Origin: Branchiostoma belcheri
Taxonomy: Eukaryota > Chordata > Leptocardii > Amphioxiformes > Branchiostomatidae
Direction: 5' to 3'
DNA: 64,000 nucleotides
Assembly: GCF_001625305.1 (NCBI RefSeq)
Contig: NW_017804664.1
Span: forward strand, 232,617-296,616
The position numbers were made by a program, and so were the translations under genes. Every line of letters starts with the position of its first letter. The stretch's first letter is position 1. This document shows positions 10,527 to 22,740 of this stretch, in pieces. The notes beneath the pieces are model-generated. The model saw only the letters and a program-made list of their open reading frames with translations, was not told the DNA's origin and made no database searches.

Positions 10527-10650
10527 AGAATTTAGGTGCTCAAAAACTCGTATTTCCCCAGAACTATCGTGGACTGGAACTCGTTGCCACCAAGCACAGT
10601 TGGGGCATGCATCATCACTGGAAAGCTTTAAACAACTCCTGCAATGAAAT
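10527..10650 (+). mobile_element. LINE 3' coding tail fragment
   Basis: Translates as VLKNSYFPRTIVDWNSLPPS, then in a shifted frame ASSLESFKQLLQ and stop. This is the usual C-terminus of CR1-like ORF2 proteins. One frameshift separates the two segments. Confidence 0.75.
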
Positions 10651-10720
10651 GTGCAAAAATTGAGTGCAAGAAGTCGTTCAGTGTAATGTAGCCAGCTGCC
10701 GCCGCGCCGCGTGCATGTAA

Positions 10721-10920
10721 AGCTGGTGTGTTACGCCGAAGGGCGGTTATACCGGTTATACAGATACAGAAGCTGGTGTGTTACGCCGAAGGGCGGTTAT
10801 ACCGGCTATACAGATACAGAAGCTGGTGTGTTACGCCGAAGGGCGGTTATACTGGCTATACAGATACAGAAGCTGGTGTGTTACGCCGAAGGGTGGTTAT
10901 ACCGGCTATACAGATACAGA
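10721..10920. repeat. 50-bp minisatellite, four units
   Basis: Units begin agctggtgtgttacgccgaa at 10721, 10771, 10821 and 10871 and are over 90% alike. The period is not a multiple of three, so it is not coding. Confidence 0.97.
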
Positions 10921-10929
10921 AATAAACCA

Positions 10930-13220
10930 TTCATAAAGAAAACACCACGACTGTTTCTTGTGTTATATGATTTATGTTTCCACCTCCTTGCATTCGCCTC
11001 TACTAGAACGACACTAAAGATGTGATGCTGAAACCTAAAACTCTGCCGGTCGCATCTGAAGACACTGACGCTAGCGTAACAGGTGTGGTTAGGGCTTTCT
11101 TAAGTAAGTGGCGGAAAGTCTCAAGAGTTCGGTTTCCTGAAGTCTTAAGAGAAACCACCGGGGTGTCTTTAAGAAATAGGGCGAGGTCGGCCCCAAGTCT
11201 TAAGGAATTAGAACTCAGTAACCTCATTCTGTCTTAAGGACCCCCATCTCTGTCTAACCCCGTCTCCGGAACAGCGTCACTTGTCTTAGATGTACGTCTT
11301 CTACTTTTCCAAGACGCCTTGTGCTCCTCCAGCATTCCGGGAGTGCTCTTAAGGTTATTTCTTGGCTAATCTCATTGTTTTAAGTCATTAGAATATTCAC
11401 CACACTTCAGATCACGATGGACGTCAGCACATGCTTTCTGTTCTCCAACAGTCATTTCCAAATGGTTCTAAATTTGTTACACAAGTTGGGACTCTTCCCT
11501 GGCCCCGGGCAGTGGGTTTATTCCTTCAGGTGGCAACAGGCTTATCTCCAAGAAAATCTCTCTTTTGGTGGTTACAAGACGGTATCCTTTTGCCCAGGCC
11601 ATTTGCCACACGAATTAATTTTATGGATGACATCCTCTGAAGACCCCAAAACTAGTAAAAAAATTCCGGCCAAAAATAAAAAATGCTACTAATCCACAGG
11701 AATGCAAAGCTGGTATGTACAATTGTGAATTTGAGGCAGTACTTAGCGACGTACACGACAAGCCGGAACATGCTGGCTTTCTGCGGAATGTATAAATCGG
11801 CACTGTTAGCAACAAGCGAACACCTAGTCGTGTACAAGAAAGCAGACTGCTTTCTCTCTCTTCCATTGAGCTTCACGACGTCCAGGCTCGATCTTGAACC
11901 CTTGAAATAACCTCTCCGAAACGCGCGGCACTGATTGAATCACATAATGGCGAAATTAGGTCAGACTTTCAGCGACTCTGCCGGACGTTTTGTTCGTCTG
12001 ACAACAGAGACATGTAAGACATATGGTGCTGTGAAAAGGGGGTCAACAGCTGGCAAGGGACGCAAGAAAGGAAGAAAGACGAAAACAGAAAGTTAAAGAA
12101 AGAACACAGCGCTTGTTCGCCAAAAAGCAGTCTCAAGCAACTGGATATGATTTTGGAAACGGTCAGACGTTTCAGCTAGTATCCACTAGCTTTCGTCAGT
12201 GACTGAGAGACCAGAGGGGAAATGCAGGTTCTTGTTCCTCTGTCATACTCATAGCGTGGTTATAGAACAACAGTGCAGAATGTTGTACACTCCAGCACAC
12301 ACTGCGGGCAAAGGGCGTTTAGATTTTAAGGAAGAAGACAGAAATCTAAAAAAAGAACACAGCGTTTGTTTTTCTTTCATAGCGTGGTTATAGAACAATA
12401 GTGGTACACTCTAGCACACACTGTACGGCGACCAAGATTCAACCAAGTATGGTAAAACTTTTTTCAGTTTTTCCATAAATAATGATGCTGATTGGAATCA
12501 CCAACGATGTTGATCAAGAGACCAACTTATATTTAATACCAGCGTCTTCACTAACAAAGAAACTAGAAAGAAAGTAAGGTACGAATTCGACAGTTGTCCC
12601 TCTACTATAGAACAACAATAGTACAGCCTGTCACACACTGTCCGCCTGGCCATGACCGCTCGGCTGTGCTGTCAGTGACGTCATCATGATTGACAGGAGG
12701 TCTGCTGACGGGTCATGACCTCACATCAGCTGATTTATGGCACTTCTACGTGCAGCGCCTAGTCTCTACCATGGCACTTCATCTACGCAACTGTGGAACT
12801 TTCATTCATTCATTACAGCTAAGTTATGGTCTTCGTAACCACAGGGGGAAACCGTCATGCGCTCTCACAGGTGTAACAGCCGGTATTTCCTGTCTTTTAT
12901 TATTCCAGGCACTTTTAGGCCCGTTACAAAGGAACCCAGCTTATACTACAGGTGATTTATAGTACACGTACCAATAGGTAACCGGTAACCGGTCAAATAC
13001 TGAAATAGCTCAATCGGGTGGAACGCTTTGTAACCGGTAGGTCGTGAGTTTAAACCAAGTCATACCAAACTTTAGAAATGGTACTTGGGAGTGCCCACTG
13101 GAGTGGTAATTTCCTGTCTTTAATTGTTATATTTTTAGGCACTTTTAGAGAAAAGGCTACAATGGACCCCACAGCTGACAACACGTGATTTATCACTACC
13201 GGGTCAAACCGGGTCGGACA
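10930..13220. other. Intergenic, no gene recognised; small duplications
   Basis: The only clear structure is a duplicated block: catagcgtggttatagaaca plus the cactccagcacacactg word at 12252-12298 and 12379-12423. A CRE lies at 12676-12683. There are scattered LINE-like AT-rich segments but no convincing frame. Confidence 0.5.
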
Positions 13221-13227
13221 CGATCTA

Positions 13228-13285
13228 GTCATGACGTCACACGGCTAGGTGATGTCACTCGGCTAGGTGACGTCACACGGATACG
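13228..13285. repeat. Short tandem repeat carrying CRE motifs
   Basis: Three units of about 18 bp (tgacgtcacacggctagg, a variant tgatgtcactcggctagg, and tgacgtcacacgga). They give perfect TGACGTCA at 13232-13239 and 13268-13275. Confidence 0.85.
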
Positions 13286-13289
13286 TGAC

Positions 13290-14860
13290 GACAGTCAAGT
13301 AAAGACCTAGAATCTTACGGCATATAATGAAGACAATGTCTAGAGGAACTTTAAGTGAGATGATAGAGGATTTGTCAGAAGCGTCTTGACAGCATTATCA
13401 TGTCTTACAAGACAGTGTATCAAGATTTACTCAAAACTTTCTCTCTTCTTGGGAACAGTCGGCTAAACGACCGCTCGGGTTTTGATGTCTACCCTAAGAT
13501 AATCTTAAGGAACAAGACGTGACTCCGTGCAAGACAATAAGTATTTGTAAGAAATAAAGACCTTTAACTTAAAGATTCTGCCAGGGTCTTGATGCCTGCA
13601 TTAAAGTAAATATTCAAAGAGCGCAACGTGGCGTCGTATACGACACCACGTATTTTAAGAAACGACCTCTAGAACTCCATAAAAAACAAAGTAAGAGCAC
13701 ATGAAGTACGGCGTGTCGCCCGGAGGTTGTCGGGTCTGTAAGAATCACACCTGAAGCAACACTTCTCATGCCAGCCTGAGTCCTCATGTGACCACTCTCA
13801 TCGTAACTTCAGCTTGAGAAACGCGGGCCCGGTTGTCTGTCTTTCTGTAGCAGCATTTTTCTGTCATTTATGCTTCACCTTTTGGTCTGTACAAGATTTT
13901 TATCTAAAACATGAGTCGCGTTTGGGATTACAGGCATGCTTCAGCGAGCTTTATCTATTTTCTGTTATTCTATCTTTACCCTTAGTTCTATTGGGGTTTA
14001 AAATAATCTTTATGACAATGTATACACAAGATGAAAGGTTGCGTGGGTAAAGCCTAGGTCAGCCCTTTATCTCTTGCTATACTAAGAGGAGGGCGCAAGG
14101 CAAGTAAGTGACAAATACAAAGTTGTGTCTCTGTTTTTAGGTGTCAGCAAGTTACTATCATGGTGTGAGTTTAAACAGCTGACAGTTTTCAAGCCTTCCA
14201 TATCATATCCTGATAACGATTTTATTAGAACATGCTGAAACGATGCTTAATTCAAAACGTCATGAGTGAAATAACAGAATCTGAGGTTCGGCCATGTTGA
14301 CCTTCAAATGACCTCAGGTGATGACAAAATGGCGACTGGGAGAAAAAGTTGGAAATACCGCAGGAGTGGAAAGAATTTTACTGTATGACAGCGTCAAGCT
14401 GAAATATCTGTTACCACGTTCATATCTTCCGCCGAAGGGAAGCATGCTGTTTCCTATTCCTGGTCCTGAATTTATTTATTTTTTGTTTGAAAAACGGCCG
14501 GTTTTGCGTCCTACAAGGACAGATGATTGAAACAGTGTCTCCTGTGTTTGTGTTCTTTTGCCGAAATGAAATATTCGCAGTTTCGCAGCACCCACTAAAT
14601 TACCTTTCCAAGGTCTCAGCTATAGCTAGGCTTCACCATAATACTTCGGGTTCTCGAAAAGAAGAATAGAGATTTACAAAATGCTGTTGAACAATTTTTC
14701 AAAGGAGTTAGTCGGGCACAGAGTAAACTTTACTATTTTTTAGAAGCCAAAACTGTTAGTCTCTTGTAGACCAGTTTCTGGCTATTTCTAAGAATGGTCA
14801 GTTTTGCGTAATAAAAAAATGAAATATGATAACAACAACGTTGGTGACGCCATACGTACG
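13290..14860. other. Intergenic stretch without recognised features
   Basis: No gene, transposon end or tandem repeat recognised. The open frames here are short and of ordinary composition. Confidence 0.45.
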
Positions 14861-14876
14861 TAAGTGCACGTGATTT

Positions 14877-15000
14877 TGACGTCACTGACGTCACTTACGT
14901 CTGTGTGACAGTCTGACTCACGACGTTGCGTGTTGACGTAACGTCCTGACGTCACGCTGACCTGACGTCCCCCGACGTTCGGTGCTGACGTTACGTCCCG
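14877..15000. promoter_or_regulatory. Dense CRE/ATF motif cluster
   Basis: Perfect TGACGTCA at 14877-14884, 14886-14893 and 14947-14954, plus at least four TGACGT half sites (tgacgtaacgtc, ctgacgtccc, tgacgttacgtc) within 125 bp. It is a candidate CREB/ATF-bound element between the two genes; function is inferred from motif density. Confidence 0.5.
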
Positions 15001-15045
15001 TCAGCCGCCATGTTTGTGTAGTGGTTACGTAACGCCGTATTTTTA

Positions 15046-15243
15046 TAATCTCTACCAGACTTACGACGCTGGCTATATATAGGAGAATATTTGCCAGGGG
15101 AGTTCGGCCGCCTTGTAGGTTTGACTGGCCGCGCTTCGGAGGGAAATAAACTACCTCCCCGCGGCAGGACTCCCTTGGCCAATTTTACTCTCCTTTTTGA
15201 ATTCTACGATCCGTATTCCGATAGAAAGGCCTGGTGGAGGCTA
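15046..15243. mobile_element. MITE family B with 9-bp flanking duplication
   Basis: Between gtattttta at 15037-15045 and 15244-15252. The interior shares gccaggggagttcggccgcc with the 6221 copy. Ends: ...atctctaccagac and ggcctggtggaggcta. Confidence 0.9.
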
Positions 15244-15252
15244 GTATTTTTA

Positions 15253-17270
15253 CCTAATAGCTGCGATATTTCATATGCTGTCTTTGTGTCAGAATTGTGA
15301 AGTGGACACTATTAAGTAGTCATAAAACTCAAGCATTTCTATGCGACCGCATACATGTTTATCTATCGTATGGCACTTAGGTACTATGGTCAATAGGCTA
15401 TAACAATGATGTAAGACTTTTTTGTAAGAAACTATGTTGAACGTAAAGATGATGCTTCATGTGTGACTCTATATCAAACATTTCTTGGTTCTACATTAGT
15501 TTGGTCCCTGGATTGTGCAATGATGAAATGAAATGTCGTCATTCCAGAAGAATTTCACGGATTTGTTGAGACAAACAGGTGCGTCTGTAGGCTAGGCAGG
15601 GGAAGGCCTTGTTTGGTTTGAAGTTGAAGTTTCTTTGTCAAATATGTACCAAAAAAAAAAAAAACTCACAAAAGAAAACGGCCATCCTGGATACCGGACC
15701 AAACAAGTCCAAAACACTTCACGTGTAACTCGTCACAAGTAGCCGAGGCCATAGCAAGTCATTTCATTTTAACAAGAAAACAAGATGAGTACAAAGGTGG
15801 ATGTAAATGACTGTAGTGCATAGTTTTGATCTCTGCACACTATTAGGAATTAAGTGCCGTAAACGGGCACGGAGTCGGTCTGGAAGGAGTATTTTAACTG
15901 ACTATATTCACTCCCACAAAATATGTGAACCAAGTTTTCATGTTGACGTTCTGGTTGTGCATCATAATTTTTCTTAAAAGCCGAGAGGCTGCAAAGTAAC
16001 TAGATGTGGTGTTGGTTGTCGGTACAAGTAAACCCATCCCTCCTGCACACGTAAGTTTGACCAGGCACTTGAGCCCAGCCCGTCACGGCCGGTTTCCCGC
16101 AGGATTTGTGACTCTGCACCGACCGAGGTGAAGTACAGCAATCCGCCATTTAACGTTATCTCCAAGTGGATTATACGGTGGCAAGACATCATTCATTCAG
16201 AGCAGTGTCCATTTGTCACTGTATGATCTGCTTTGAGATTACATTTAGCGTTCGTTACGGGAGGGTGTGGGGGCAATATGCGGAACGGGCAGGTAACAGG
16301 TCAGGACAGGTGAGCACAGGTAGAACAGGTACACAGGTAGGGCAGGTACGGGCAGGTACAAAGCTTCCGCAACAGGTGTGAAGAAAGCCACGCCTTCCCA
16401 GAACGATACATCGTTTTTCTTAGAGTTCCGGAAATAATAATCTGGTAACAAAATCCTCACAATTTAATGCAGTAGAAGCATACAAGAAATACATGTTCAA
16501 CTCTTGAACAACAGACTGCTGAATAAAAGTGTAATTTTGGAGAATGCAACAAGAAAGCGTTTTAAAGAGTATGTCACGCGTTATGACGTCATGATGACAT
16601 CATTGTTGAATCACCTGTGAGTCATGAGATGTGTGACATCAAGGTCATTGTCCACTAGTCCAAGGTCACTGTTTTCTCAAGGAAATTCCTCACTTTTCTT
16701 GAGACTCAGTTCCAGTCAACAAGACGACAAAGTAAGACATATCTATTCAAACGTACTGGGGAAAGTAAAAAAAAGCCAATTTCAAGATTTTCCTCAACAC
16801 GCATGTAAAATGTAAAGATTTCCATGCCTGTATTAATATGGGAGATTTTTTCCTCCTTCCATTGAGAGAGAATGAGAGACATAGAAGATCAAGTTTTCCT
16901 GGCTTTGTAATATAGTTTCTAGTGCGTTAAAATGTCACGTTTTTTGGTCATCATGACAGGCAAAACTGTTCTTACCGAACCATCACAAGATACGATCAGG
17001 GCAGATGCGAAATCCAAAATGTTGTTTTTCTCAGAAAAAAGGAAAAGTTATTCTTGTTTTCCATTTTCAGAAGTTATTTTGTGATTGTCTAATATCAGTG
17101 AGTATCAGTAGTGCAATGTATAAAGAAATGGTCTACATGGGCAGTATATGCCCTGATAACCAATTTCCAAGGAATAAATGTGAATGAAAACTAAACTTTA
17201 TTTAATAAAAAGAAAGGAAGAAATGTAAAACTGTGATAGAGGTAAGAGTAAGATCCGTGATGCCCACCCG
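15253..17270. other. Intergenic stretch without recognised genes
   Basis: A short aggta(c/g)ggcaggta tandem lies at 16285-16375 and a CRE at 16584-16591. Otherwise nothing recognised. Confidence 0.45.
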
Positions 17271-17280
17271 GTCATGTATG

Positions 17281-17680
17281 TACCTGACGTTGCAGACCAG
17301 GTGAGCCACAGTCCCGTGGTCCGCAGGTGTGTCGCGCGCGTCACCGCCTCACCTGTCCGTCAGCACCTGAGCGGAACGTACCTGACGCCTTTCTCCCTCA
17401 CCTGTACAGACTCAGGCAGCCGAGACGGTTTTGGCACATGCCTGAACCAGAGGACCGATAAGGCGCGCCCCCCTCCCCCCTTACACAGTCACACCACACT
17501 CGTGCAGACGACATCTCGTCCCCAGCATACCGCGGCGCCGGAACCTTCCTGAGGAAACTTCTCGTCCTTTTCACCTGTCAATCACGCCGTAACTCTGCAT
17601 GAGCTGCAGACGGTAGCTGTGCAGGAGTTTCACCCGCGAAGTTTGGAGCTTGGAAGAGAAAATTCCGCTGAGAATTCACC
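17281..17680 (+). promoter_or_regulatory. GC-rich candidate promoter and 5'UTR for upstream cPLA2 start
   Basis: Locally GC-rich, with gtgtcgcgcgcgtcaccgcc and several cacctg E-box-like words. It leads without a stop of context into the Kozak-like ATG at 17681. No TATA box seen. Confidence 0.35.
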
Positions 17681-17688
17681 ATGGATAG
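17681..17688 (+). CDS. Candidate distal first coding exon of cPLA2 (MDR)
   Basis: ATG in a near-ideal context (ttcaccATGG), followed after 8 nt by a consensus donor (AG|gtgagt). The exon ends in phase 2, exactly what the acceptor at 52818 needs, and would give MDRFHTPNSFDPF. The whole block is tandemly repeated 210 bp downstream (ATGAATAG|gtgagt at 17891). The 35-kb intron and tiny exon make this tentative. Confidence 0.38.
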
Positions 17689-18075
17689 GTGAGTAGACTG
17701 ACCCTCATGCATCTAGTGTCAACGTAAACACTACCATCGCTAACTGCGCTACAGTATACACAAAGAGTGGCTCTGGGTTTACATGCAGTTTAAAACATGA
17801 GTGCTCTCTGTTAGTTCTGGTTTTACTACTGAAATAACAGAAACTGTTACTAAGTTATGGTGTAAAGATATCACTGTAGTATAATTTCACATGAATAGGT
17901 GAGTAGACTGACCCCATGTATTTAGTGTCTAAACACAACTGCGCTACAGCATACAGAGAGGAGCCCTGGGTTTACTTGTGGTTTAAAATATGAGTGCTTT
18001 CTGTTTATTCTGATTTTACCACTCAAATAACAGAAACTGTTAGTTTGATATCGGGTGTAAAGATATCAGTCTAAC
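17681..18075 (+). repeat. 210-bp tandem duplication containing an ATG-donor block
   Basis: The second unit starts at 17891. Shared words include taggtgagtagactgaccc, aactgcgctacag and aataacagaaactgtta. Both units keep an ATG 8 nt before gtgagt. Confidence 0.9.
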
Positions 18076-18549
18076 ATAATTGCTGTATGTATTGTTGTTG
18101 TTACTCAAGCCTAAGCACAGTGCGCTTGTATAGGGGCCTTCCCAATCCCCCAATACAACTGTTCAAAGTTAACCCAGCCGTAAGCTAGACCTTCCCTTCA
18201 GTTGTTCAGCGGCACATGACAGAAGTTCGTTTGTGAAAGATGTATACATTTGTGGAACAGCCCTAATGAAAATCCAGACTGAGCCGGATCGAACCTGTTC
18301 TCTATACTCGTCCTTAAGTCCTTTTCTGTCACCCTTTTTTTCGCGCCCTTTTCTGGTCCCGCCATTTTCGGAACCTAACCAAAAAAATCGCCTGCAGCAG
18401 ACGACCGAATCTCGGGGTTACCTCAGGGCCAAATTGAGCGGAACCGCCCAACACAAAACAGTCCGCACGCTTGGATACACACGGGCGTACATCTGGCCAC
18501 ACAAGAAAGCCGACTGAAATGCATAGGAAAATTTCTGAACCTTGCCGCA

Positions 18550-18654
18550 CCCGAACTATTCTCTCCAGCAGACCAACTTTCTTGGCATGCTATCTCTCTC
18601 TATTTGGCCGATTTCTACTCTTTCCAGCCGCCTTCCGAATCCTGGTAGAGGCTA
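18550..18654. mobile_element. MITE family A right half
   Basis: From ctctccagcagaccaact to cctggtagaggcta. The left arm is missing, so this is a truncated copy. Confidence 0.8.
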
Positions 18655-18659
18655 TTTTC

Positions 18660-19300
18660 GCGGTACCGAGGGGGTTCAGTCCGATCTCTTGCTCTTTGAT
18701 ATAACAGTCTTAAATGTAAGGCCTAAAAAGCAAATCAGCTTCTACGCTCGATGACTGTACATACGGTCACACAAAACGCTCCCAGAAAAATCAGGAACTT
18801 AAGAAAAAAATTCTGCTTACACGATTTATTCCACCTCATGTTCCTGAACACATTTTATCGTCTGCGTTTTTCCCGCCCTGTTAACAAGGAGGTCACTCTG
18901 ATTCCATGGTCTATTAAGTAAAGCATAAAAAGCTTTTCTACGGTCCACCGTGATTGAGTGGACATTAATTATTCAGACTTTACGGTTTGAAGAGTTCCGG
19001 GGAGTCAGCGAAACGTCAGAACCGGCTGGGCGGTTCCAGGGTGTCGGTCCTACCGCCAAAGTCACCGTCACTGCGCGGGAATGGTGGTTAAAACTTCATG
19101 AAGAGGAATATAGAAAAGTGACTACTGCTACAGACAATGTAAATAACGTTGGTATTTCCAACTGTTTGCGTTCGCAGTCCGTTTGGACTGGTATTCAAGA
19201 TAACAAGTCAACCGTACTGAGTATACCACTTTGCTAATGGCATAGCTATTATATCTGTTTGCAGTTTTTATTACTCGTATTTGAAATGTTTTCCTTCAAA
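18660..19300. other. Intergenic stretch without recognised features
   Basis: Nothing recognised beyond an unremarkable open frame at 18950-19237 without known motifs. Confidence 0.45.
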
Positions 19301-19305
19301 GTTCA

Positions 19306-19505
19306 TACGTAGCCTCCACAGCATGCCAAAAACTGGGGGTTTTGGGGGTCTTCAGGGTCTTTGGGAGCTTTTATGTGCTATTGTCTGATTGCATATAGAC
19401 AACATAGCCGGCCTGGTTGAATTACCCCCGTTTTTAGAACTGGGCTAATCAGAAAACAGCCGAAGGCCACCAAACCCCAGTTCTATACGCCTGCTACGGA
19501 GGCTA
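19306..19505. mobile_element. MITE family C with target duplication
   Basis: Ends tagcctccacagcatgcc and ctgctacggaggcta, with long imperfect arms (aactgggggttttggggg and its complement). Flanked by caaagttca at 19297-19305 and 19506-19514. Confidence 0.88.
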
Positions 19506-20182
19506 CAAAGTTCACAAATTTGTAACTTGTTGTTTTTCCCTTCCCATATTTGTAACTTGTCGGACAACGCTTTTGTCAGATGCAAGTTGCGCGTTGCGCG
19601 GAGAAGTTACCATGGCAACAGGTCACGATGGTGACAATAACAACACCAGCGGTCACGCCTGGCGACAAGGTCAACATGGCGGACCATAGAACAGAACACA
19701 GGTCAGAGGTCAGACCAGCATGCTTTGCGAACTTCTGGCGAATTCAAATTTGGGAGCCGTTCCACCGATAGAATGACAAATAGAACTGATATATCCTCAT
19801 GATTTGAACTATCTAACATAATTTATAGGTCTTGCTAAAGTATCACGAATAGGCTAACATGTATCAATGATGTTATGATAATTTGTGACAGATTATTGCA
19901 ACATCATTGCAACACGGTGCGTACAGAGGACAGCGAAGGGAACACTGAACGAAATTACCACACTTTCTTCAGCCAAGACTAACCCCAAAACCGCCTGTTC
20001 GCGTCTTAAGAAAAAGAAACACCATCAGGCGCGTGTCAGTCAACAAGCGAACGTTTTTGATAATATCGTTTCTCCCTCAGGCCGACTTGAGAGTTGTCTT
20101 TGGCACGGCTGGCTGTCACTAAACTAGCAACAGGTTTAGTTTATCAAAATCTATGTCACACGCTTTAAAACTCGGATTATAC

Positions 20183-20385
20183 AGGACAAGGACAGCAATA
20201 TTAGTTGACAAGTAGAGGGGGTTAAAAAGTCGTCTCCATGCTAACTTAGCTTGGGTCTAGATGAAATAACAATAAAAAAGAAGGGGGCAAGGACAGCAAT
20301 ATCAGATGAAAAGTAGGAGGATGAATAACACTCTATCGTGTTAAGTCGTCTCCAGGCTAACGTAGCTTGGGTCTAGAAGAAACAA
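20183..20385. repeat. Two-unit tandem duplication
   Basis: Shared words aaggacagcaatat and aagtcgtctcc.tgctaac, then tagcttgggtctaga, in two units about 105 bp apart. Confidence 0.8.
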
Positions 20386-20517
20386 TAACGGTACATGAGC
20401 AACGACAGCATGTCTCTAAAAGGCCCACTAAACTAGCAACATATTTAGTTCATGCCACATGCGTTAAAAGAAAAGACAGGAACAGGGACAGCATGGATGG
20501 ATGAAAGGCTCCAAGCA

Positions 20518-21245
20518 TCCATGACTAATAAACAACATATTATTAAACCGATGGTAAGAATTACTCGTATTTGTATTGTCGACGTGTAGAGCAAAGAACA
20601 GTTAGTGTGTAGTTTTCGCAGTTGCCTCACTGTCTGAGACCTTGGCACAATTTTTAGATTATACTCTGAAGTTTAGTCTCAGTGACTAATAACCAACAAA
20701 TAAAATCGCTGGCAAGAAACGTATTTGTATTGATGTCAAGTAAAATTAGAAGAGTTTTTTTACAAATAATCTTTGATGTTTCTGTCCTCAGTGACTAATA
20801 AATAACAAGGTAAGAAATAACTGCATTTGTATTGATGATGTCAAGTAAAATTAGGCGAGCCACGGTTACATGAAAGCCTGAGACCTTGGCACAGTTTTTA
20901 CAGATAATCTTTGATGTTTCATGATTCGGTGTTCTTCCCGCAACTACAAGGCTCAATGACTAATAATAAATAACAAGGCAAGAAATAACTGTATTTGTAT
21001 TGGTGATGTACGTCTGTAAAATTGGCCATTTTTGCAATGATCTAACAGTCTGAGACCTTGGCACAGTTTTTACAGATAAACTTTGATGTTTCATGATTCA
21101 GTATTCTTCGCGCAACTACAAGTTAAGGCTCAATGACTAACAATAAATAACAATAACTGTATTTGTATTGGTGACGTGTGTAAGATTTAAAGCCATTTTG
21201 CAGTGATCTCAGAGTCTGAGACTTTGGCACAGTTTTTCCAGATAA
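20518..21245. repeat. Five-unit diverged tandem array
   Basis: Units of about 130-175 bp share tgagaccttggcacag, ctttgatgtttcatgatt, tgactaataa and ctgtatttgtattg. Unit length varies by indels. Confidence 0.85.
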
Positions 21246-21249
21246 AAGT

Positions 21250-22570
21250 TTGACGGTTTGTTTACCCTGCTATAACCACGTCCAGACGTGACGGACTCTG
21301 GTTCAACACGAGGCGCGTCAGGAACAATATTGACCAGCCTGTAATGTCTGCGGCTTGGAGCGGCTGGAAATAGCCTGGGTGCCAGACTCACAGCACACTC
21401 AGGGTCAGCGTTATACAGTCTGAACACAGGATAACTTAGAGCCTAGCACCTGGGTCTGGTACCCAGGCTAGCTGGAAAGGATCTGGGCGAAGTAGATGGA
21501 GCGAAAATGAGCAGCTCGTTTCTCTATACTTGGTTGATGCCAGTTTATGTCTACGTTTGATTTTTGCGGTGAGGACTGAGCCATAGTATGATAACATCAT
21601 TCTCCCCATGCCGTTATCACTTAGTTGTCAGACTTGTCTCATCCGACAAGCTAAGACCCTAACTCAAGACCTTTATCATATCCAGAACCAAGCCGTATCA
21701 TCCAGTTCTGTGCATAAATGGATTTAGCCTGTGGTAATATTTCCTAGAGCTGAGGAACTGGCCTATGTAACCCATGGGAAAAGTCTGACACCCCGTCTAG
21801 AATGGGTTGAGGACCAGGCATAGACTCCGAGTTTCCAGAATCATGGCATGGGTCTGGTTAAAGCATAGTTCTGGATACAAGGACCCATGCCCTCCTTTCC
21901 AGCACCTGGCGCGGGCTTCTCACCCGTTATCGCCGCGACTGTTATCTCCTCAGACATTACCTGTCTGTGTGGATCAGTCTAGCCTTATCCAGACAGGGAA
22001 CCGTCCTTGCAGACTTCAGGACGGGCCTGTTCACTGTTTAGGAAAGGTTTACAGAGAGTCCAGCAGACTTATAGACGCGCCGTGGACACGCCACTGGCTG
22101 ACCGTGTGGACTTCAAGACACACAGACATCTTTTCAATGATAGTGAAAACGACAGGTGCTCTTTAGTTTACCGCCTTCTGTGCTCAAACTTGGGGCACGA
22201 GACCGACAGACATGAAACTTGGAATTGGATTGCGATTTATTCTTCTGTTGTTTGTAACATCATGTGCATTATACTCTTAACGTCTTGTTACTGTGTTTTT
22301 TTTGTTCTTTATTTTTTATTCATTTTTCATATAGAATGCATTCATATGCACTTAGCCAGCATCTAACTGACAGGAAACCTCCTTCATCACTGCAAATGTC
22401 TGCGAACATGTCAGTCGGAACATTTGGCCTGATTTCGCGGCTCGGCCGGTTTTGTGCAGATAACATCTCAGAACAAATTATCCCGGCAGACCCCAGCACT
22501 GATCAGATCCAGATTCGCGGGTAAACAGACCCGCAAGATGTTCCGTGAATAGTTTCATCAGGTTGGTAAG
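21250..22570. other. Intergenic stretch without recognised genes
   Basis: An imperfect inverted pair (tagcctgggtgccagactc near 21371 and acctgggtctggtacccagg near 21447) suggests another small hairpin element. Two overlapping frames at 21807-22366 show no known motif. Confidence 0.45.
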
Positions 22571-22575
22571 ACACT

Positions 22576-22740
22576 GAGTAAAGAGACTCTTTTTACACAA
22601 CCAAGTCTTTTAGTCAGACGACGTTTTGGTGAACGTCTGTCAGCAGTTACAATTGCCCTGAGGAAGGTGACAGACGGTCACCGAAACGTCGTCTGACTAA
22701 AAGACTTGGTTGTGTAAGAAAAAAAGAGTCTCTTTACTCA
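22576..22740. mobile_element. MITE E: long hairpin with hammerhead-like centre
   Basis: Arms of about 57 bp: gagtaaagagactcttt... then cttttagtcagacgacg, and the complement at 22681-22739. The central 22658-22690 holds CTGAGGA, A, a 6-bp stem, then GAAACGTC. The 19-bp word cagacccgcaagatgttcc flanks the element on both sides (about 22526 and 22739). Confidence 0.85.

Noticed and set aside
10711-11025. Repeat protein over the 50-bp array
   Set aside because: The period is not divisible by three and the frame rotates between units.
21807-22366. Host gene in overlapping 119-residue frames
   Set aside because: No family motif, no splice context, and low-complexity hydrophobic ends.
22658-22690. 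Active hammerhead ribozyme
   Set aside because: The conserved core has one extra A before stem II and no clear stem III/I arrangement with a cleavage site; kept only as a hammerhead-like motif.
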